Shown here one piece after another: positions 35,491-47,268 of a stretch of DNA of 55,280 bases (positions are counted from its first letter, which is position 1; each line of letters starts with the position of its first letter). Under the pieces are notes generated by a model, which worked only from the letters and a program-made list of their open reading frames with translations, was not told the origin of the DNA and ran no database searches. Source of the DNA: Streptomyces sp. F63 (GTDB taxonomy: Bacteria > Actinomycetota > Actinomycetes > Streptomycetales > Streptomycetaceae). Where the stretch lies: the NCBI RefSeq assembly GCF_018070345.1, contig NZ_JAGPXX010000039.1, positions 1-55,280 on the forward strand, given 5' to 3'. A program made the position numbers and the translations under genes.

Positions 35491-37003
35491 CCTCGCGCAC
35501 GGCGAACACGGCGAGCGCCAGCGCGGCTCCGTGGACGGCCCAGTCGCCCAGCCGCGCATACGGGCTGGTGCCCCGGGCGAGCGGCACCTCGTAGACCGCC
35601 GCCGTGCTGCTGTCCGTGCCGAGGCGGACACCGATCCGCTCACCGCGCGGCCCGTGCACCGCGCTGACGCCGGTCAGGGTCGCGTGCACGAAGGGCCGCC
35701 ACGTCTCCGCCGCGCGCAGGGCCGCCAGCGAGGCGTGCTGCTGCGGGGCCCAGCTGTCCTGGAACGAGGAGGTCGCCGACTGGGCGATCACCACCTCGGC
35801 GCCCTCCCGGACCAGATGGCGGCTCATGTCGGGGAACGCCGACTCGAAGCACACCAGCGGCCCGATCCGCAGCCGCTCACCGGCGGGGCGCGCGGGGGCG
35901 GGGGTCTCCGTGACCACCGGGGCGGTGCCGCGGCGGCGGTCCTCCGTCGCCGCCCTGCCCACGAAGGTGGCCCAGCCGAGCAGCGAGCGGGCCGGAACGT
36001 ACTCGCCGAAGGGCACCAGCCGCATCTTGTCGTAGCGTTCCCCGGTCACCCCGTCCGGGCCGACGAGCACCGAGCTCTTGTAGATCCCGGGGCGGTCCGA
36101 GCGGCGGGCGTCCACATTGACGAGAAGGCCGGCCCCCACCTCGCGGGAGAGCGCCGCCAGCCGCCGCTCCAGATCCGGGCGGTCCCGCAGGTCCCGCCCG
36201 ACGCTGCTCTCGCCCCAGACCACCAGGTCCACCCGGCGCCCCGCCAGCCGGCGGGTCAGTTCGGCCTCCCGGTCGAAGCGCCGGTCCACGCTGCCCACAC
36301 CGTCCACGATCCCCGGCTGCACCAGGCCGATGCGCGCCTGCCCGGCACGCTCCGGCACCGGAGCGGCCAGCCAGGCCGAACCGGCCACCGCCGCGCACAC
36401 CAGAACGCCCGCCAGTCCCGCCCGGCGGGCACCCGGCACCGCGACCAGCACGGCGAGCGCGGTGTTCACCGCCACCAGCAGCAGGCTCACCAGCCACACC
36501 CCGCCGAGCGAGGCGAGACGCAGGGCGGGCGGCACCTGCCACTGCCCGGCGCCCAGCAGCCCCCACGGGCCGCCCAAGTACTCCCATGAGCGCACCAGTT
36601 CGACCATCAGCCACCCGGACGGCACCAGGACCAGGGCCGCCGCCACCGCGCCGGCGCCGGGCCGGCCGGACAGCAGCCGCCGCACCAGCAGCCCCCAGGG
36701 GGCCCACAGCAGTCCCAGCAGCCCGGCCAGCAGCAGGATGAAGACGTGCAGGCTCGGCATCAGCCAGTGGTGGACCGCCAGCAGGAAGCCCGTACCGCCC
36801 AACCAGCCGTCGAGCGCCGCGCGGCGGCCCGTGGGGGCGGAGCGGATCAGCAGCAGCCACGGCACGAGCGCCGCGTACGCCAGCCACCACAGCCCCGGAG
36901 CCGGGAAGACCAGGGCCGGGAACGCCCCCGCCGCGAGCGCGGCGGCCCCCCGCCACCAGGGGGAGCGGAGCGGACTCCCCTCGCCGCCGCCCGACACCCG
37001 CAT
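35396..37003 (-). CDS. lnt: Apolipoprotein N-acyltransferase
   Basis: A 535-residue enzyme that adds the third acyl chain to lipoproteins at the membrane. About six N-terminal hydrophobic segments precede a nitrilase-type domain with the catalytic triad E265 (WGESSV), K326 (YDKMRLVPFGEYVP) and C385 (VCFESAFP), close to the E. coli positions. A basic Pro-rich tail follows. The ATG at 37003 follows GGGAGG. Its end overlaps the convergent oxidoreductase gene by 95 bases. Confidence 0.92.
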   Translation of the reverse strand: MRVSGGGEGSPLRSPWWRGAAALAAGAFPALVFPAPGLWWLAYAALVPWLLLIRSAPTGRRAALDGWLGGTGFLLAVHHWLMPSLHVFILLLAGLLGLLWAPWGLLVRRLLSGRPGAGAVAAALVLVPSGWLMVELVRSWEYLGGPWGLLGAGQWQVPPALRLASLGGVWLVSLLLVAVNTALAVLVAVPGARRAGLAGVLVCAAVAGSAWLAAPVPERAGQARIGLVQPGIVDGVGSVDRRFDREAELTRRLAGRRVDLVVWGESSVGRDLRDRPDLERRLAALSREVGAGLLVNVDARRSDRPGIYKSSVLVGPDGVTGERYDKMRLVPFGEYVPARSLLGWATFVGRAATEDRRRGTAPVVTETPAPARPAGERLRIGPLVCFESAFPDMSRHLVREGAEVVIAQSATSSFQDSWAPQQHASLAALRAAETWRPFVHATLTGVSAVHGPRGERIGVRLGTDSSTAAVYEVPLARGTSPYARLGDWAVHGAALALAVFAVREVIRRPARRRPARTPPSPPARTAHASPGRPRR

Positions 37004-37221
37004 GGAACCTCCCTCGTACCGGCCCGCTGCCGGTGTGCGGACAGTGTCCGGCACAGCGGCGGCGGGCGACAGCCCACCGTCCCCGTCCGGGTACCCCCGC
37101 CGCGAACGGATGGACGCCCCCGGACGCACGGCCGCGGAAACCGGCCCGTCCTCCCCGGCCGCCCCGCGGTGCGATGTCCCGGCCGGTGTCCGTTCACGGC
37201 CCGTTGCGCAGGGGCCGGCGC

Positions 37222-38223
37222 TCACGTCCCGGCGGGACTCAGGCCCGGTGACGGGGTATCGCGCTCCGGCAGCGCCCCGGACCGCGCGACGTCCGGCACC
37301 GGCAGGACCCGCCCGGCCACGGCCGGGACCCCGGCACCGGCGGGCGGGAGAGCGGCGGCCCGGCCCCGCTCCGCCGGGGACCGCCCGCCCGCCGCCTTCT
37401 CCTGGCGCACCGTGAGCACGACCAGGCCGTACACCGTGACCACGGACGCCGCGAGCACGAACGGCACCCCCGCCGTCCCGTAGCGGAAGCCCTCGCCGAG
37501 CAGGGCGATGCCGGCCGCCGAGGCCACCACCGGATTGACGACCGTCACCGTGGCCAGCGGTGCGGCGAGCCCGCCGTCCCGGTACGACGCCTGGGAGGCC
37601 AGCAGCCCGGCGACCGCCAGCACGGCCGTCACGGCGATGGCCGGCGCCCGCTCCAGCAGGGCCGCCGGGGTCCAGTCCGCGGCCACCGTCTTGGTGAACA
37701 CGGAGGCGATGCCGAAGGCCACTCCGGCCGCCGCCGCCCGCAGCGCACTCCGCACGGCGGGCCGTCCGGTGCCCCGCGCGGCCACCACCAGCGACAGGAA
37801 GAGCACCGGGGCCACCACAGCCAGGGTCAGCTGGTCCCGACCGCTCAGCGCCCCGGCCGGCCGTGCGGCGGTCAGTGCCAGCAGTCCGGCCAGTCCGGCG
37901 GACACCAGCAGCGCACCGCGCCACCCGGTCCGGCCGGCCCGCCGTCCCACCCAGAGCGCGGCCAGCGGCAGCACGAAGACGAGCGTCAGCACGCCCAGCG
38001 GCTGGACGACGGAGAGCGGCCCGAACCCCAGGGCCAGCACGTGCAGCACCGAGCCCGAGCCGTTGAGCGCCACCGAACCCCACCAGCGGGCGCTCCGCCA
38101 CAGCGGCTCCGGCACCGGCTGCCGGGCGGCCGCCGCCGCGACCCGCTCCTGGAGAATGGCCGCGGCCGCGTAGCAGACGGCCGACACGGCGGCCAGGACG
38201 ACCGACGGCACCAGGCCGCTCAT
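37222..38223 (-). CDS. DMT superfamily permease
   Basis: A 333-residue membrane protein with about nine hydrophobic segments, beginning MSGLVPSVVLAAVSAVCYAA and containing GPLSVVQPLGVLTLVFVLP and LATVTVVNPVVASAAGIALL. It has the drug/metabolite transporter fold; the substrate is unknown. The last ~60 residues are a charged Pro-rich tail. GGGAG precedes the ATG at 38223. It could share a transcript with lnt, 218 bases downstream. Confidence 0.8.
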   Translation of the reverse strand: MSGLVPSVVLAAVSAVCYAAAAILQERVAAAAARQPVPEPLWRSARWWGSVALNGSGSVLHVLALGFGPLSVVQPLGVLTLVFVLPLAALWVGRRAGRTGWRGALLVSAGLAGLLALTAARPAGALSGRDQLTLAVVAPVLFLSLVVAARGTGRPAVRSALRAAAAGVAFGIASVFTKTVAADWTPAALLERAPAIAVTAVLAVAGLLASQASYRDGGLAAPLATVTVVNPVVASAAGIALLGEGFRYGTAGVPFVLAASVVTVYGLVVLTVRQEKAAGGRSPAERGRAAALPPAGAGVPAVAGRVLPVPDVARSGALPERDTPSPGLSPAGT

Positions 38224-38456
38224 GCCGGCCGCTCCCGGAGCGGTCCGCCGTGCGCCTGTCCCCGTCTGCCGTTGCCGTCCACGCGCCAAGACTTCCGGGT
38301 TCCGGCCGTGTTGTCGTCGTCCTGCCGTGGTGACCGCGTGTACCGCCGGGGGAGTACGGCCGGGGCGCCGGTCAGCCCGGAGGGGGAGACACGACCCGGG
38401 AGGGGACGCCGGGGACGGCCCGCGGGGGACGCCGGAGGAACGCCCGGGAGGCGCCC

Positions 38457-41051
<2,595 letters not shown>

Positions 41052-41457
41052 AGGCCATCCGTCCCGCCGGCCCGCCAGGTCGGGGCCGGTCTGTCGTCGA
41101 TCAGTGCGGCTCCTGCGCGGGTTTCCCGCTCTGCCCCGCCGACACCTCCGCCGGGCCGCCGATCCCCGGTCCCCGCCCCGGCACGGAGCGCCGGTGCACG
41201 CCGCGGGGGCGGGGGCGGGCGGGGGCGGCCCTCTGCCGTGCCGGGGCCGGGCGTGGAAGAGTCCGTCCGGGCACCGCCGGCCGCCGGAACGGTTCCCGGA
41301 CGCGGGCCCCCGGCCGGCGTGCCCGGCCCGGATTGCGCGGGCCCGGAGGACGTGCCCGTCCCGTGACGGCCCCGTTCCCTCCGCCCCCCGTACACCGGCG
41401 TCCGCCCCCGCCACCCCACCGCCCCCTCCCACACCCCCCACTCCCCAGGAGACCGTG
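41052..41457. other. Divergent intergenic region, ClpC-like / BNR genes
   Basis: No gene is supported. Bases about 41395-41450 are a long run of C with few purines just before the BNR gene's ribosome site. Promoters for both genes should lie here; none is clear by eye. Confidence 0.4.
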
Positions 41458-42987
41458 ATGAAGACCCCCAGGCCCCTCAGGAGCACCGGGACTCCGCGAG
41501 CCGCCCGGACACCCGCCGACCGCCGCACCCGGCGGACCGGGAGCGGGGCACCGCCGCCTCTCGCCCTCGCCACCGCCCTGCTCGCCGGGGTACTGCTGCC
41601 GGCGGCCACCGCCTTACCCGGTGCCGGCGGCTCCGCGCGGGCCGCCGCACCCGGCCCGTCCGTCCGGCTGATCTCGGACACCCGGCTCGACGACCGGGCC
41701 CTCTACTTCGTCTCGTACCACGGTCTCGTCAACAACAACTCCTTCCAGAAGAACGGCCTCCTCACCCACCGGGGCCACCAGTACGCCGCCTGGTACACCG
41801 CCGACCGCAGCGCCGTGATCGCCCGCCGCGCCCTCGGCACCACCGGCTGGCACACCCTGAGGCTCGACCACAGGCTGACCGCCGACGACTCCCACAACGT
41901 CATCTCCATGGGTGTCTCCGCGGCCGACGGCCGGCTGCACGTCCTGATGGACTCGCACAGCGGCGGGCTGTACTACGTCATGTCCGAAGCCGGCCTCATG
42001 AGCGAACCCGCCGCGCGGGCCTGGCGGCGGGACGCCCTGGGCCCGGTGCGGACCAGCCTCGGCGGGCTGCGCCTCACCGAGCAGTTCACCTACCCGCAGT
42101 TCATCGCCGCCCCCGGCGGAGCGCTCCAGCTCAGCTACCGTGCCGGGGTCTCCGGCAACGGCCGCAACGGCCTGGCCGAGTACGACGGCGGACAGTGGCG
42201 CGCACTCGGCGAGTGGAGCGGCTCCACCGGCACGTACACCAGCGAGCACGGCTCCAGCAGCACGCGCAGCATGTACCTGCACGGCATCGACTACAGCGCC
42301 GACGGCACCCTGCACGCCTTCTACACCTGGCGCGAGGGGAACGGCGCCGTCCTGCGCGCCGGCGGCGGCCTCGCCAACCACGACACCGGCTACGTCCGCT
42401 CCACCGACCGCGGCCGCACCTGGCGCACCGCCGACGGCACGGTCGTGGGCACCACGGGTGGCGGCGACCGGGTCGCGGTCGGCACCCCCGGCACCATCGC
42501 CGACGCGCTCGGTCCCGACCACGCGCTGATGAACCAGGAGAGCCAGGCGACCGACTCGCGGAACCTCCCGCACGCGGTCATCAGCCACGTCCCCGGCCGG
42601 TTCGGCCGGTGCGGCACCGACTACGTCCGTGACCGGGTGAACCACGGCCGCGCCTTCCACGTCCACCGCGACGCCGCCGGCACCTGGCACAAGACGGAGA
42701 TTCCGGAGCCCCTGCGGTCCAGCCAGCGCACCAAGCTCGCCTTCGACCGCCATGACAACGCCTACGCGATCCTGCCCTTCGGCCGGATCGCCGCCGCCTC
42801 CGCCGCCTCCGGCTGGACCGACTGGACGGTCCTCCACGATGCGAGCGGGCTGAACGCCTTCGGTGAGGTGGTGCTCGACGAGACCCGGCTCCCCCAGGAC
42901 GGCGTGCTGTCCTTCCTCTACCAGGAGAGGTCCAGCGGAACGGCCCCCTCGCCCCTGCACGTCATCGACTTCGCCCTGCCCGGCTGA
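41458..42987 (+). CDS. Secreted BNR-repeat beta-propeller protein, possible polysaccharide lyase
   Basis: A 509-residue precursor with a long basic N-region and a Sec signal (LALATALLAGVLLPAATALP). The rest looks like a seven-bladed BNR_4-type propeller: SYHGLVNNNSFQKNGLLTHR, DDSHNVISMGVSAADGRLHV and TEQFTYPQFI recur in this family. Relatives include polysaccharide lyases of the ulvan-lyase type; the substrate here is not known. Codon 53 (41614-41616) is TTA, the rare leucine codon read by bldA tRNA, so translation should depend on development. AGGAGA precedes the ATG at 41458. Confidence 0.75.
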   Translation: MKTPRPLRSTGTPRAARTPADRRTRRTGSGAPPPLALATALLAGVLLPAATALPGAGGSARAAAPGPSVRLISDTRLDDRALYFVSYHGLVNNNSFQKNGLLTHRGHQYAAWYTADRSAVIARRALGTTGWHTLRLDHRLTADDSHNVISMGVSAADGRLHVLMDSHSGGLYYVMSEAGLMSEPAARAWRRDALGPVRTSLGGLRLTEQFTYPQFIAAPGGALQLSYRAGVSGNGRNGLAEYDGGQWRALGEWSGSTGTYTSEHGSSSTRSMYLHGIDYSADGTLHAFYTWREGNGAVLRAGGGLANHDTGYVRSTDRGRTWRTADGTVVGTTGGGDRVAVGTPGTIADALGPDHALMNQESQATDSRNLPHAVISHVPGRFGRCGTDYVRDRVNHGRAFHVHRDAAGTWHKTEIPEPLRSSQRTKLAFDRHDNAYAILPFGRIAAASAASGWTDWTVLHDASGLNAFGEVVLDETRLPQDGVLSFLYQERSSGTAPSPLHVIDFALPG

Positions 42988-43164
42988 GCGCTCCCGGCCG
43001 GCCCGGCCGGCCCCGGCCGGACGGCGGAACCACGGCCCGCCCGGGGCGCGCCCGCCCCGTGGTCGTGAGAGCGTTGACGGGCGGGGCGGGGGTACCCGCA
43101 CCGTACGGCGCGCCCCCCCCCGTGCGGGCACGACACAGCCGGTCAGGCGAAGGAGCGTCGCGTC

Positions 43165-44622
43165 ATGACCCTGCTCGATCCCCAGGCCTGGAGCGGTCTC
43201 GGCTGGACCGGAGGCTGGGAACGGCTGTCCGGCGGCGAGATCCCGATCAAGGAACCGGCCACCGGCGAGGTCCTCGGCAGCTCCGGGTTCGCCGACGCCT
43301 CCGACATCGGCCGGTCGGCCGAGGACGCGGCCGCGGCGCAGCCCGCGTGGGCCGCCGCCCCGTTCCACGAGCGGGCGGCGGTGCTGCGGCGGGCCGGTGA
43401 CCTCTTCTACTCCCGGGCCGGGGAGATCGGCGACTGGCTCGTCCGGGAGGGCGGCAACGTCCCCGGCAAGGCGGAGTTCGAGATCCATGTGGCGGCCCAG
43501 GAGTGCTACGAGGCCGGCGCCCTGGCCTCCCGGCCGCCCGGGCAGCTGCTGCCGACCGAGGTGCCGCGCCTGTCGTTCACCCAGCGCGTGCCGGTCGGGG
43601 TCGTCGGCGTGATCGCCCCGTTCAACGCGGCGCTGATCCTGGCGATCCGCTCCGTCGCGCCCGCGCTGGCCCTCGGCAACGCCGTGGTGCTGAAACCCGA
43701 CCCCCGCACCCCGGTCAGCGGCGGGTTCGCCATCGCCCGGGTCTTCCAGGAGGCGGGGCTGCCCGCCGGGGTGCTGCACGTGCTGCCCGGGGCGGCCGAG
43801 GCCGGCCAGGCGATGGTGGAACACCCCCGGGTGCCCGTCATCTCGTTCACCGGCTCCACGGCGGCCGGGCGGGCCGTCGGGGAGAGCGCGGGCCGCCACC
43901 TGAAACGCGCCCATCTGGAACTCGGCGGCAACTCCGCCCTGGTGGTGCTGGAGGACGCCGACCTCGACGCGGTGATCTCCTCCGCCGCCTGGGGTTCCTT
44001 CTTCCACCAGGGCCAGATCTGCATGACGACCGGCCGCCACCTGGTCCACGAGTCCGTGTACGAGGAGTACGTCCGGCGGCTCGCCGCCAAGGCCGAGTCC
44101 ATGACGGTCGGGGACCCGGCCCGGGAACCGGCGGTCCACCTCGGCCCGCTCATCGACGCACGCCAGCGGGACCGCATCCACGGGCTGGTGAACGACAGCG
44201 TGCGGGCGGGTGCGCGGCTCGCGGCCGGCGGCACCCACGAGAACCTCTTCTACCGGCCCACCGTCCTCGCCGACGCCGGCGACACCCCCGCGTACGACCA
44301 GGAGGTCTTCGGGCCCGTCGCCCCGGTGCGGTCCTTCCGGGACGAGGACGAGGCCGCGGCCCTCGCCGCCGCCTCCGAGTACGGCCTGTCGCTCGGGATC
44401 GTCACCCGCGACACGGCCCGCGGCCTGGAACTGGCCCGCCGCATCCCGACCGGGATCGTGCACGTCAACGACCAGACGGTCAACGACGAGGCCGTGGCGC
44501 CCTTCGGCGGGGTGGCCGCCTCCGGCACCGGCTCCCGCTTCGGCGGCGACGCCAACCTCGACGCCTTCACCAGCCTCCGCTGGCTCACGGTCCGCTCCAC
44601 GACCGCCACGTATCCGTACTGA
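43165..44622 (+). CDS. Aldehyde dehydrogenase, benzaldehyde-dehydrogenase-like
   Basis: A 485-residue NAD(P)-dependent aldehyde dehydrogenase. The catalytic glutamate is E252 (LELGGNSALVVLEDAD) and the nucleophile is C286 (GQICMTTGRH). The pattern, including VPVGVVGVIAPFNAALILAI and VNDQTVNDEAVAPFGG, resembles benzaldehyde/vanillin dehydrogenases, which oxidise aromatic aldehydes to acids. No aromatic pathway genes adjoin it. AAGGAGCG precedes the ATG at 43165. A nested hairpin terminator follows. Confidence 0.88.
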   Translation: MTLLDPQAWSGLGWTGGWERLSGGEIPIKEPATGEVLGSSGFADASDIGRSAEDAAAAQPAWAAAPFHERAAVLRRAGDLFYSRAGEIGDWLVREGGNVPGKAEFEIHVAAQECYEAGALASRPPGQLLPTEVPRLSFTQRVPVGVVGVIAPFNAALILAIRSVAPALALGNAVVLKPDPRTPVSGGFAIARVFQEAGLPAGVLHVLPGAAEAGQAMVEHPRVPVISFTGSTAAGRAVGESAGRHLKRAHLELGGNSALVVLEDADLDAVISSAAWGSFFHQGQICMTTGRHLVHESVYEEYVRRLAAKAESMTVGDPAREPAVHLGPLIDARQRDRIHGLVNDSVRAGARLAAGGTHENLFYRPTVLADAGDTPAYDQEVFGPVAPVRSFRDEDEAAALAAASEYGLSLGIVTRDTARGLELARRIPTGIVHVNDQTVNDEAVAPFGGVAASGTGSRFGGDANLDAFTSLRWLTVRSTTATYPY

Positions 44623-44640
44623 GCCGCAGCGGGACGGACG

Positions 44641-44682
44641 ACGGCCCCGCCCGTCCGGCCGGGGCCGGACGCACGGGGCCGT
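44641..44682. terminator. Nested bidirectional terminator
   Basis: An outer pair (ACGGCCCCG, 44641-44649, with CGGGGCCGT, 44674-44682) encloses a perfect inner nine-base stem (44652-44660 with 44663-44671). It lies between the aldehyde dehydrogenase and the conservon, which converge. Confidence 0.8.
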
Positions 44683-44701
44683 CGGATGCCGCCCCCGGGC
44701 C

Positions 44702-45949
44702 TCAGCCCGCGCCGTTCCCGGCCCCGCGGAGCCGGACCGGCAGGCTGCGGTGGCCGTTGGAGATGAAGGACGCCACGGGCCGCAGCTCGTCCGCCGCGCA
44801 GCCCAGCTCCAGGTCCGGGAAGCGCTCGAAGAGAGCCGGCAGCGCGATCTGCGCCTCCAGCCGGGCCAGCGGAGCGCCCAGGCAGAAGTGCACGCCGTGC
44901 CCGAAGGCGAGGTGCTCCTTGTCCACCCGGCCGAGGTCGAACCGGTCCGCGTCGGCGCCGTGTGCCGCGGGGTTGCGCCCGGCCGCCGCGTACGCGGCGA
45001 GGATCGCGTCCCCCTTCTTGATGGTGACGTCACCGGCCCGGATGTCCTCGACCGCGTAGCGCAGCGGCAGGCTCGCCACCGGGGACTCCACGCGCAGTGC
45101 CTCCTCGATCACGTCGTCCCAGGAGGCCCGGCCCTCGCGGACCAGGGCCCGCTGCTCCGGGTGGGTCAGCAGCAGGTGGATCGCGTTGTCCAGGAGGTTG
45201 ACCGTGGTCTCGTGCCCGGCACTGATCACCAGCAGCAGGGTGTCGATCAGCTCCGGCTCGGTCAGCCGGGAGCCGTCCTCCTCCCGTGCGGCGATGAGCA
45301 GACTGGTCATGTCGTCGCCCGGCTCGCGCCGCTTCAGGGCCACCAGTTCGCTGAGCAGCACATGGATGCCCTCGAAGGTGGCGGCCACCTCCGCCGCGTC
45401 CGCGGTGGTGTTGAAGATGCTGTCCACGAGGGTGCGGAACCGGTCCCGCATACCCTCGTCCTCGACGCCGAACAGCTCGCAGATCACCTGGATGGGGATC
45501 GGGTAGCAGTACTCCTCCCGGAGGTCCGCCACTTCGCCCGCCGGCCGGTCCGCGAGCTGGTCGAGCAGGCCCGAGGCCAGTTCCTCGATCCGGGGCCGGA
45601 GCGCGGACGTCCGGCGGGCGGTGAAGGCCGGGGCGACGAGCTTGCGCAGCCGCCGGTGGTCGGCACCGTAGGCGGTGAACATGTTGGTCACCGCGACCCA
45701 GGTGAACAGCGGCCACTCCGGGGTTATCTCCCCGTTGATCCAGGCCGGCCAGTGCTGCCGCGGGTCCTTGGAGACCCGCGGATCGGTCAGCAGTTCCTTG
45801 AGCAGGACGGGGTCACTTACTGCCCACGCCACCACCTCGCCAGGGAGTTCCACCAGCGTGACCGGCCCCCGCTCCCTGATGCGGGCTGCCTCACCGTGGA
45901 TGTCGCTGCCGGAAGGATCGATGACGACGGGGCGGGTTGTGGTGTCCAT
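44702..45949 (-). CDS. Cytochrome P450, CYP154-like, conservon member
   Basis: A 415-residue soluble P450. The I-helix has AGHETT, the K-helix has a normal ExxR (EEALRVESP), and the heme-binding loop is AFGHGVHFCLGAPLAR with ligand C356. The overall pattern (LPLRYAVEDIRAGDVTIKKG) is CYP154-like. It oxidises an unknown substrate with electrons from ferredoxin. It is the last gene of a conservon and follows a CYP157-like gene with which it shares 133 bases. GGAGA precedes the ATG at 45949. Confidence 0.88.
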   Translation of the reverse strand: MDTTTRPVVIDPSGSDIHGEAARIRERGPVTLVELPGEVVAWAVSDPVLLKELLTDPRVSKDPRQHWPAWINGEITPEWPLFTWVAVTNMFTAYGADHRRLRKLVAPAFTARRTSALRPRIEELASGLLDQLADRPAGEVADLREEYCYPIPIQVICELFGVEDEGMRDRFRTLVDSIFNTTADAAEVAATFEGIHVLLSELVALKRREPGDDMTSLLIAAREEDGSRLTEPELIDTLLLVISAGHETTVNLLDNAIHLLLTHPEQRALVREGRASWDDVIEEALRVESPVASLPLRYAVEDIRAGDVTIKKGDAILAAYAAAGRNPAAHGADADRFDLGRVDKEHLAFGHGVHFCLGAPLARLEAQIALPALFERFPDLELGCAADELRPVASFISNGHRSLPVRLRGAGNGAG

Positions 45950-47268
45950 CCACTGTCTCCATTTTTCTTGTCCGCGACCGCGGGTGAGGCGACCGGGGGG
46001 AAACGAACCGGAAGAGCGGCCAGCGCCCGGTGGAAAGGCCCCGGACGCCAACTCAACTGCTCTACCCCGACTGCGAGTTCGACATCCGGAAGACGATCGA
46101 GAAGTTTTTCCACCGCGACGGCCGCGATCAGCCGGGCGGGGTCCTTGGCGGGGCAGCCGTGCGGCCCGGCGCTCCACGCGAGATGCGCGCGGTTGCCGCC
46201 GCGGCGCTCGGAGACCAGCGTGGGATCGGTGTTCGCCGCGGCCAGGCTGACGAGCACGGGTTCTCCCGGGCGCAGCGTGTGGCCGCCGAAGTCCTGTTCG
46301 TGCAGCGGGTAGTGGACGCAGTAGTTCGCCATGGGCGGGTCGTGCCACAGCACCTCGTCGAGCGCGTCCTCGACCGGCATGCTGCCGCCCGCGAGATCGC
46401 CGGCGAAGCGGTCGTCGGAGAGGAGCAGCAGCAGGCCGTTGCAGATGAGGTTCTGCTGCGGTTCGGTACCCGCGCCCATCAGCAGGACGAGCTGCTGCAT
46501 CATCTCCTCGTCGGTGAGCGCCGAGGGATGGGCCATCATCCAGGACGTCACATCCGGTCCCGGCTCCGCCCGCTTGAGGGCCACCAGCCCGGCGACGCCC
46601 TCCAGGAGGGTCTGGTTGGCCTTCTCCGCGTCGGCCTCCGAGTCGAAGATCCCGGACATGCCCTCGACGAGCTTGGCACCGATGTCGGACGGGCAGCCGA
46701 ACAGCCGCTCGAAGACCAGCAGCGGGAGGCGGGCGCCGTACTCGGCCAGCAGATCGGCCTCGCCCCGGGGGCCGAAGCGGTCGATGAGGGTGTCGGCGCT
46801 GTGCTCGACGTAACCGCGCAGGGCGTTGGGGTCCACCCGGTCGAGGCTGTCGGTGATCGCTCCGCGCAGCCGCGCGTGCTCGGCTCCGTCGGTCCACAGG
46901 GCGTTCGGCCGGTACATCATCATCGGGACGACCGGGCTGTCCGGCGGGACGGTCCCGTCGGCGAGGGCCCGCCAGCGCCGCGGGTCCTTGGAGAACCGCT
47001 CCGGGCTGCGCAGCACGTCCAGGGCCCCCTCGTAGGAGGTGACCAGCCATGCCTCGACGCCTTCGGCGAGTTCCACCGGGGCGACGGGGCCGTAGGTCCG
47101 CAGCCGCGCGTAGGCGGCCGCCGGGTCGGCGGCGAACTCGGGGCCGTAGAGACGCTCGATCCCGCTGCCGGCCCCGCCGGCGGCCGGCTTCGCGCCGGTC
47201 CCCCCGGCGTGCGCCGGGCAGCCCGGGGGCGGGGCCTGGGTGTCGGACCCGGATGGATGAGTGGTCAC
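45817..47268 (-). CDS. Cytochrome P450, CYP157-like, lacking the ExxR motif
   Basis: A 483-residue P450-like protein. The K-helix motif ExxR, once thought invariant, reads E305-V-L-W308. The I-helix has GAGTEPQQN without the usual AGxxT pattern, and the heme loop is SAGPHGCPAKDP with C372. A K-helix without ExxR is a known property of CYP157 enzymes encoded beside CYP154 genes in conservons. The GTG at 47268 overlaps the GTPase stop by four bases. The last ~44 residues overlap the next P450 gene and look unconserved. Confidence 0.83.
   Translation of the reverse strand: MTTHPSGSDTQAPPPGCPAHAGGTGAKPAAGGAGSGIERLYGPEFAADPAAAYARLRTYGPVAPVELAEGVEAWLVTSYEGALDVLRSPERFSKDPRRWRALADGTVPPDSPVVPMMMYRPNALWTDGAEHARLRGAITDSLDRVDPNALRGYVEHSADTLIDRFGPRGEADLLAEYGARLPLLVFERLFGCPSDIGAKLVEGMSGIFDSEADAEKANQTLLEGVAGLVALKRAEPGPDVTSWMMAHPSALTDEEMMQQLVLLMGAGTEPQQNLICNGLLLLLSDDRFAGDLAGGSMPVEDALDEVLWHDPPMANYCVHYPLHEQDFGGHTLRPGEPVLVSLAAANTDPTLVSERRGGNRAHLAWSAGPHGCPAKDPARLIAAVAVEKLLDRLPDVELAVGVEQLSWRPGPFHRALAALPVRFPPVASPAVADKKNGDSGWTPQPAPSSSILPAATSTVRQPASGSGGRSRWWNSLARWWRGQ

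Noticed and set aside
41614..45033. A 1,139-codon minus-strand frame
   Set aside because: It is antisense to the BNR and aldehyde dehydrogenase genes and has composition typical of a high-GC shadow frame.
44702..47268. P450 pair as part of a biosynthetic gene cluster
   Set aside because: The genes belong to a conservon with cvnA-D; no synthase or tailoring genes surround them.
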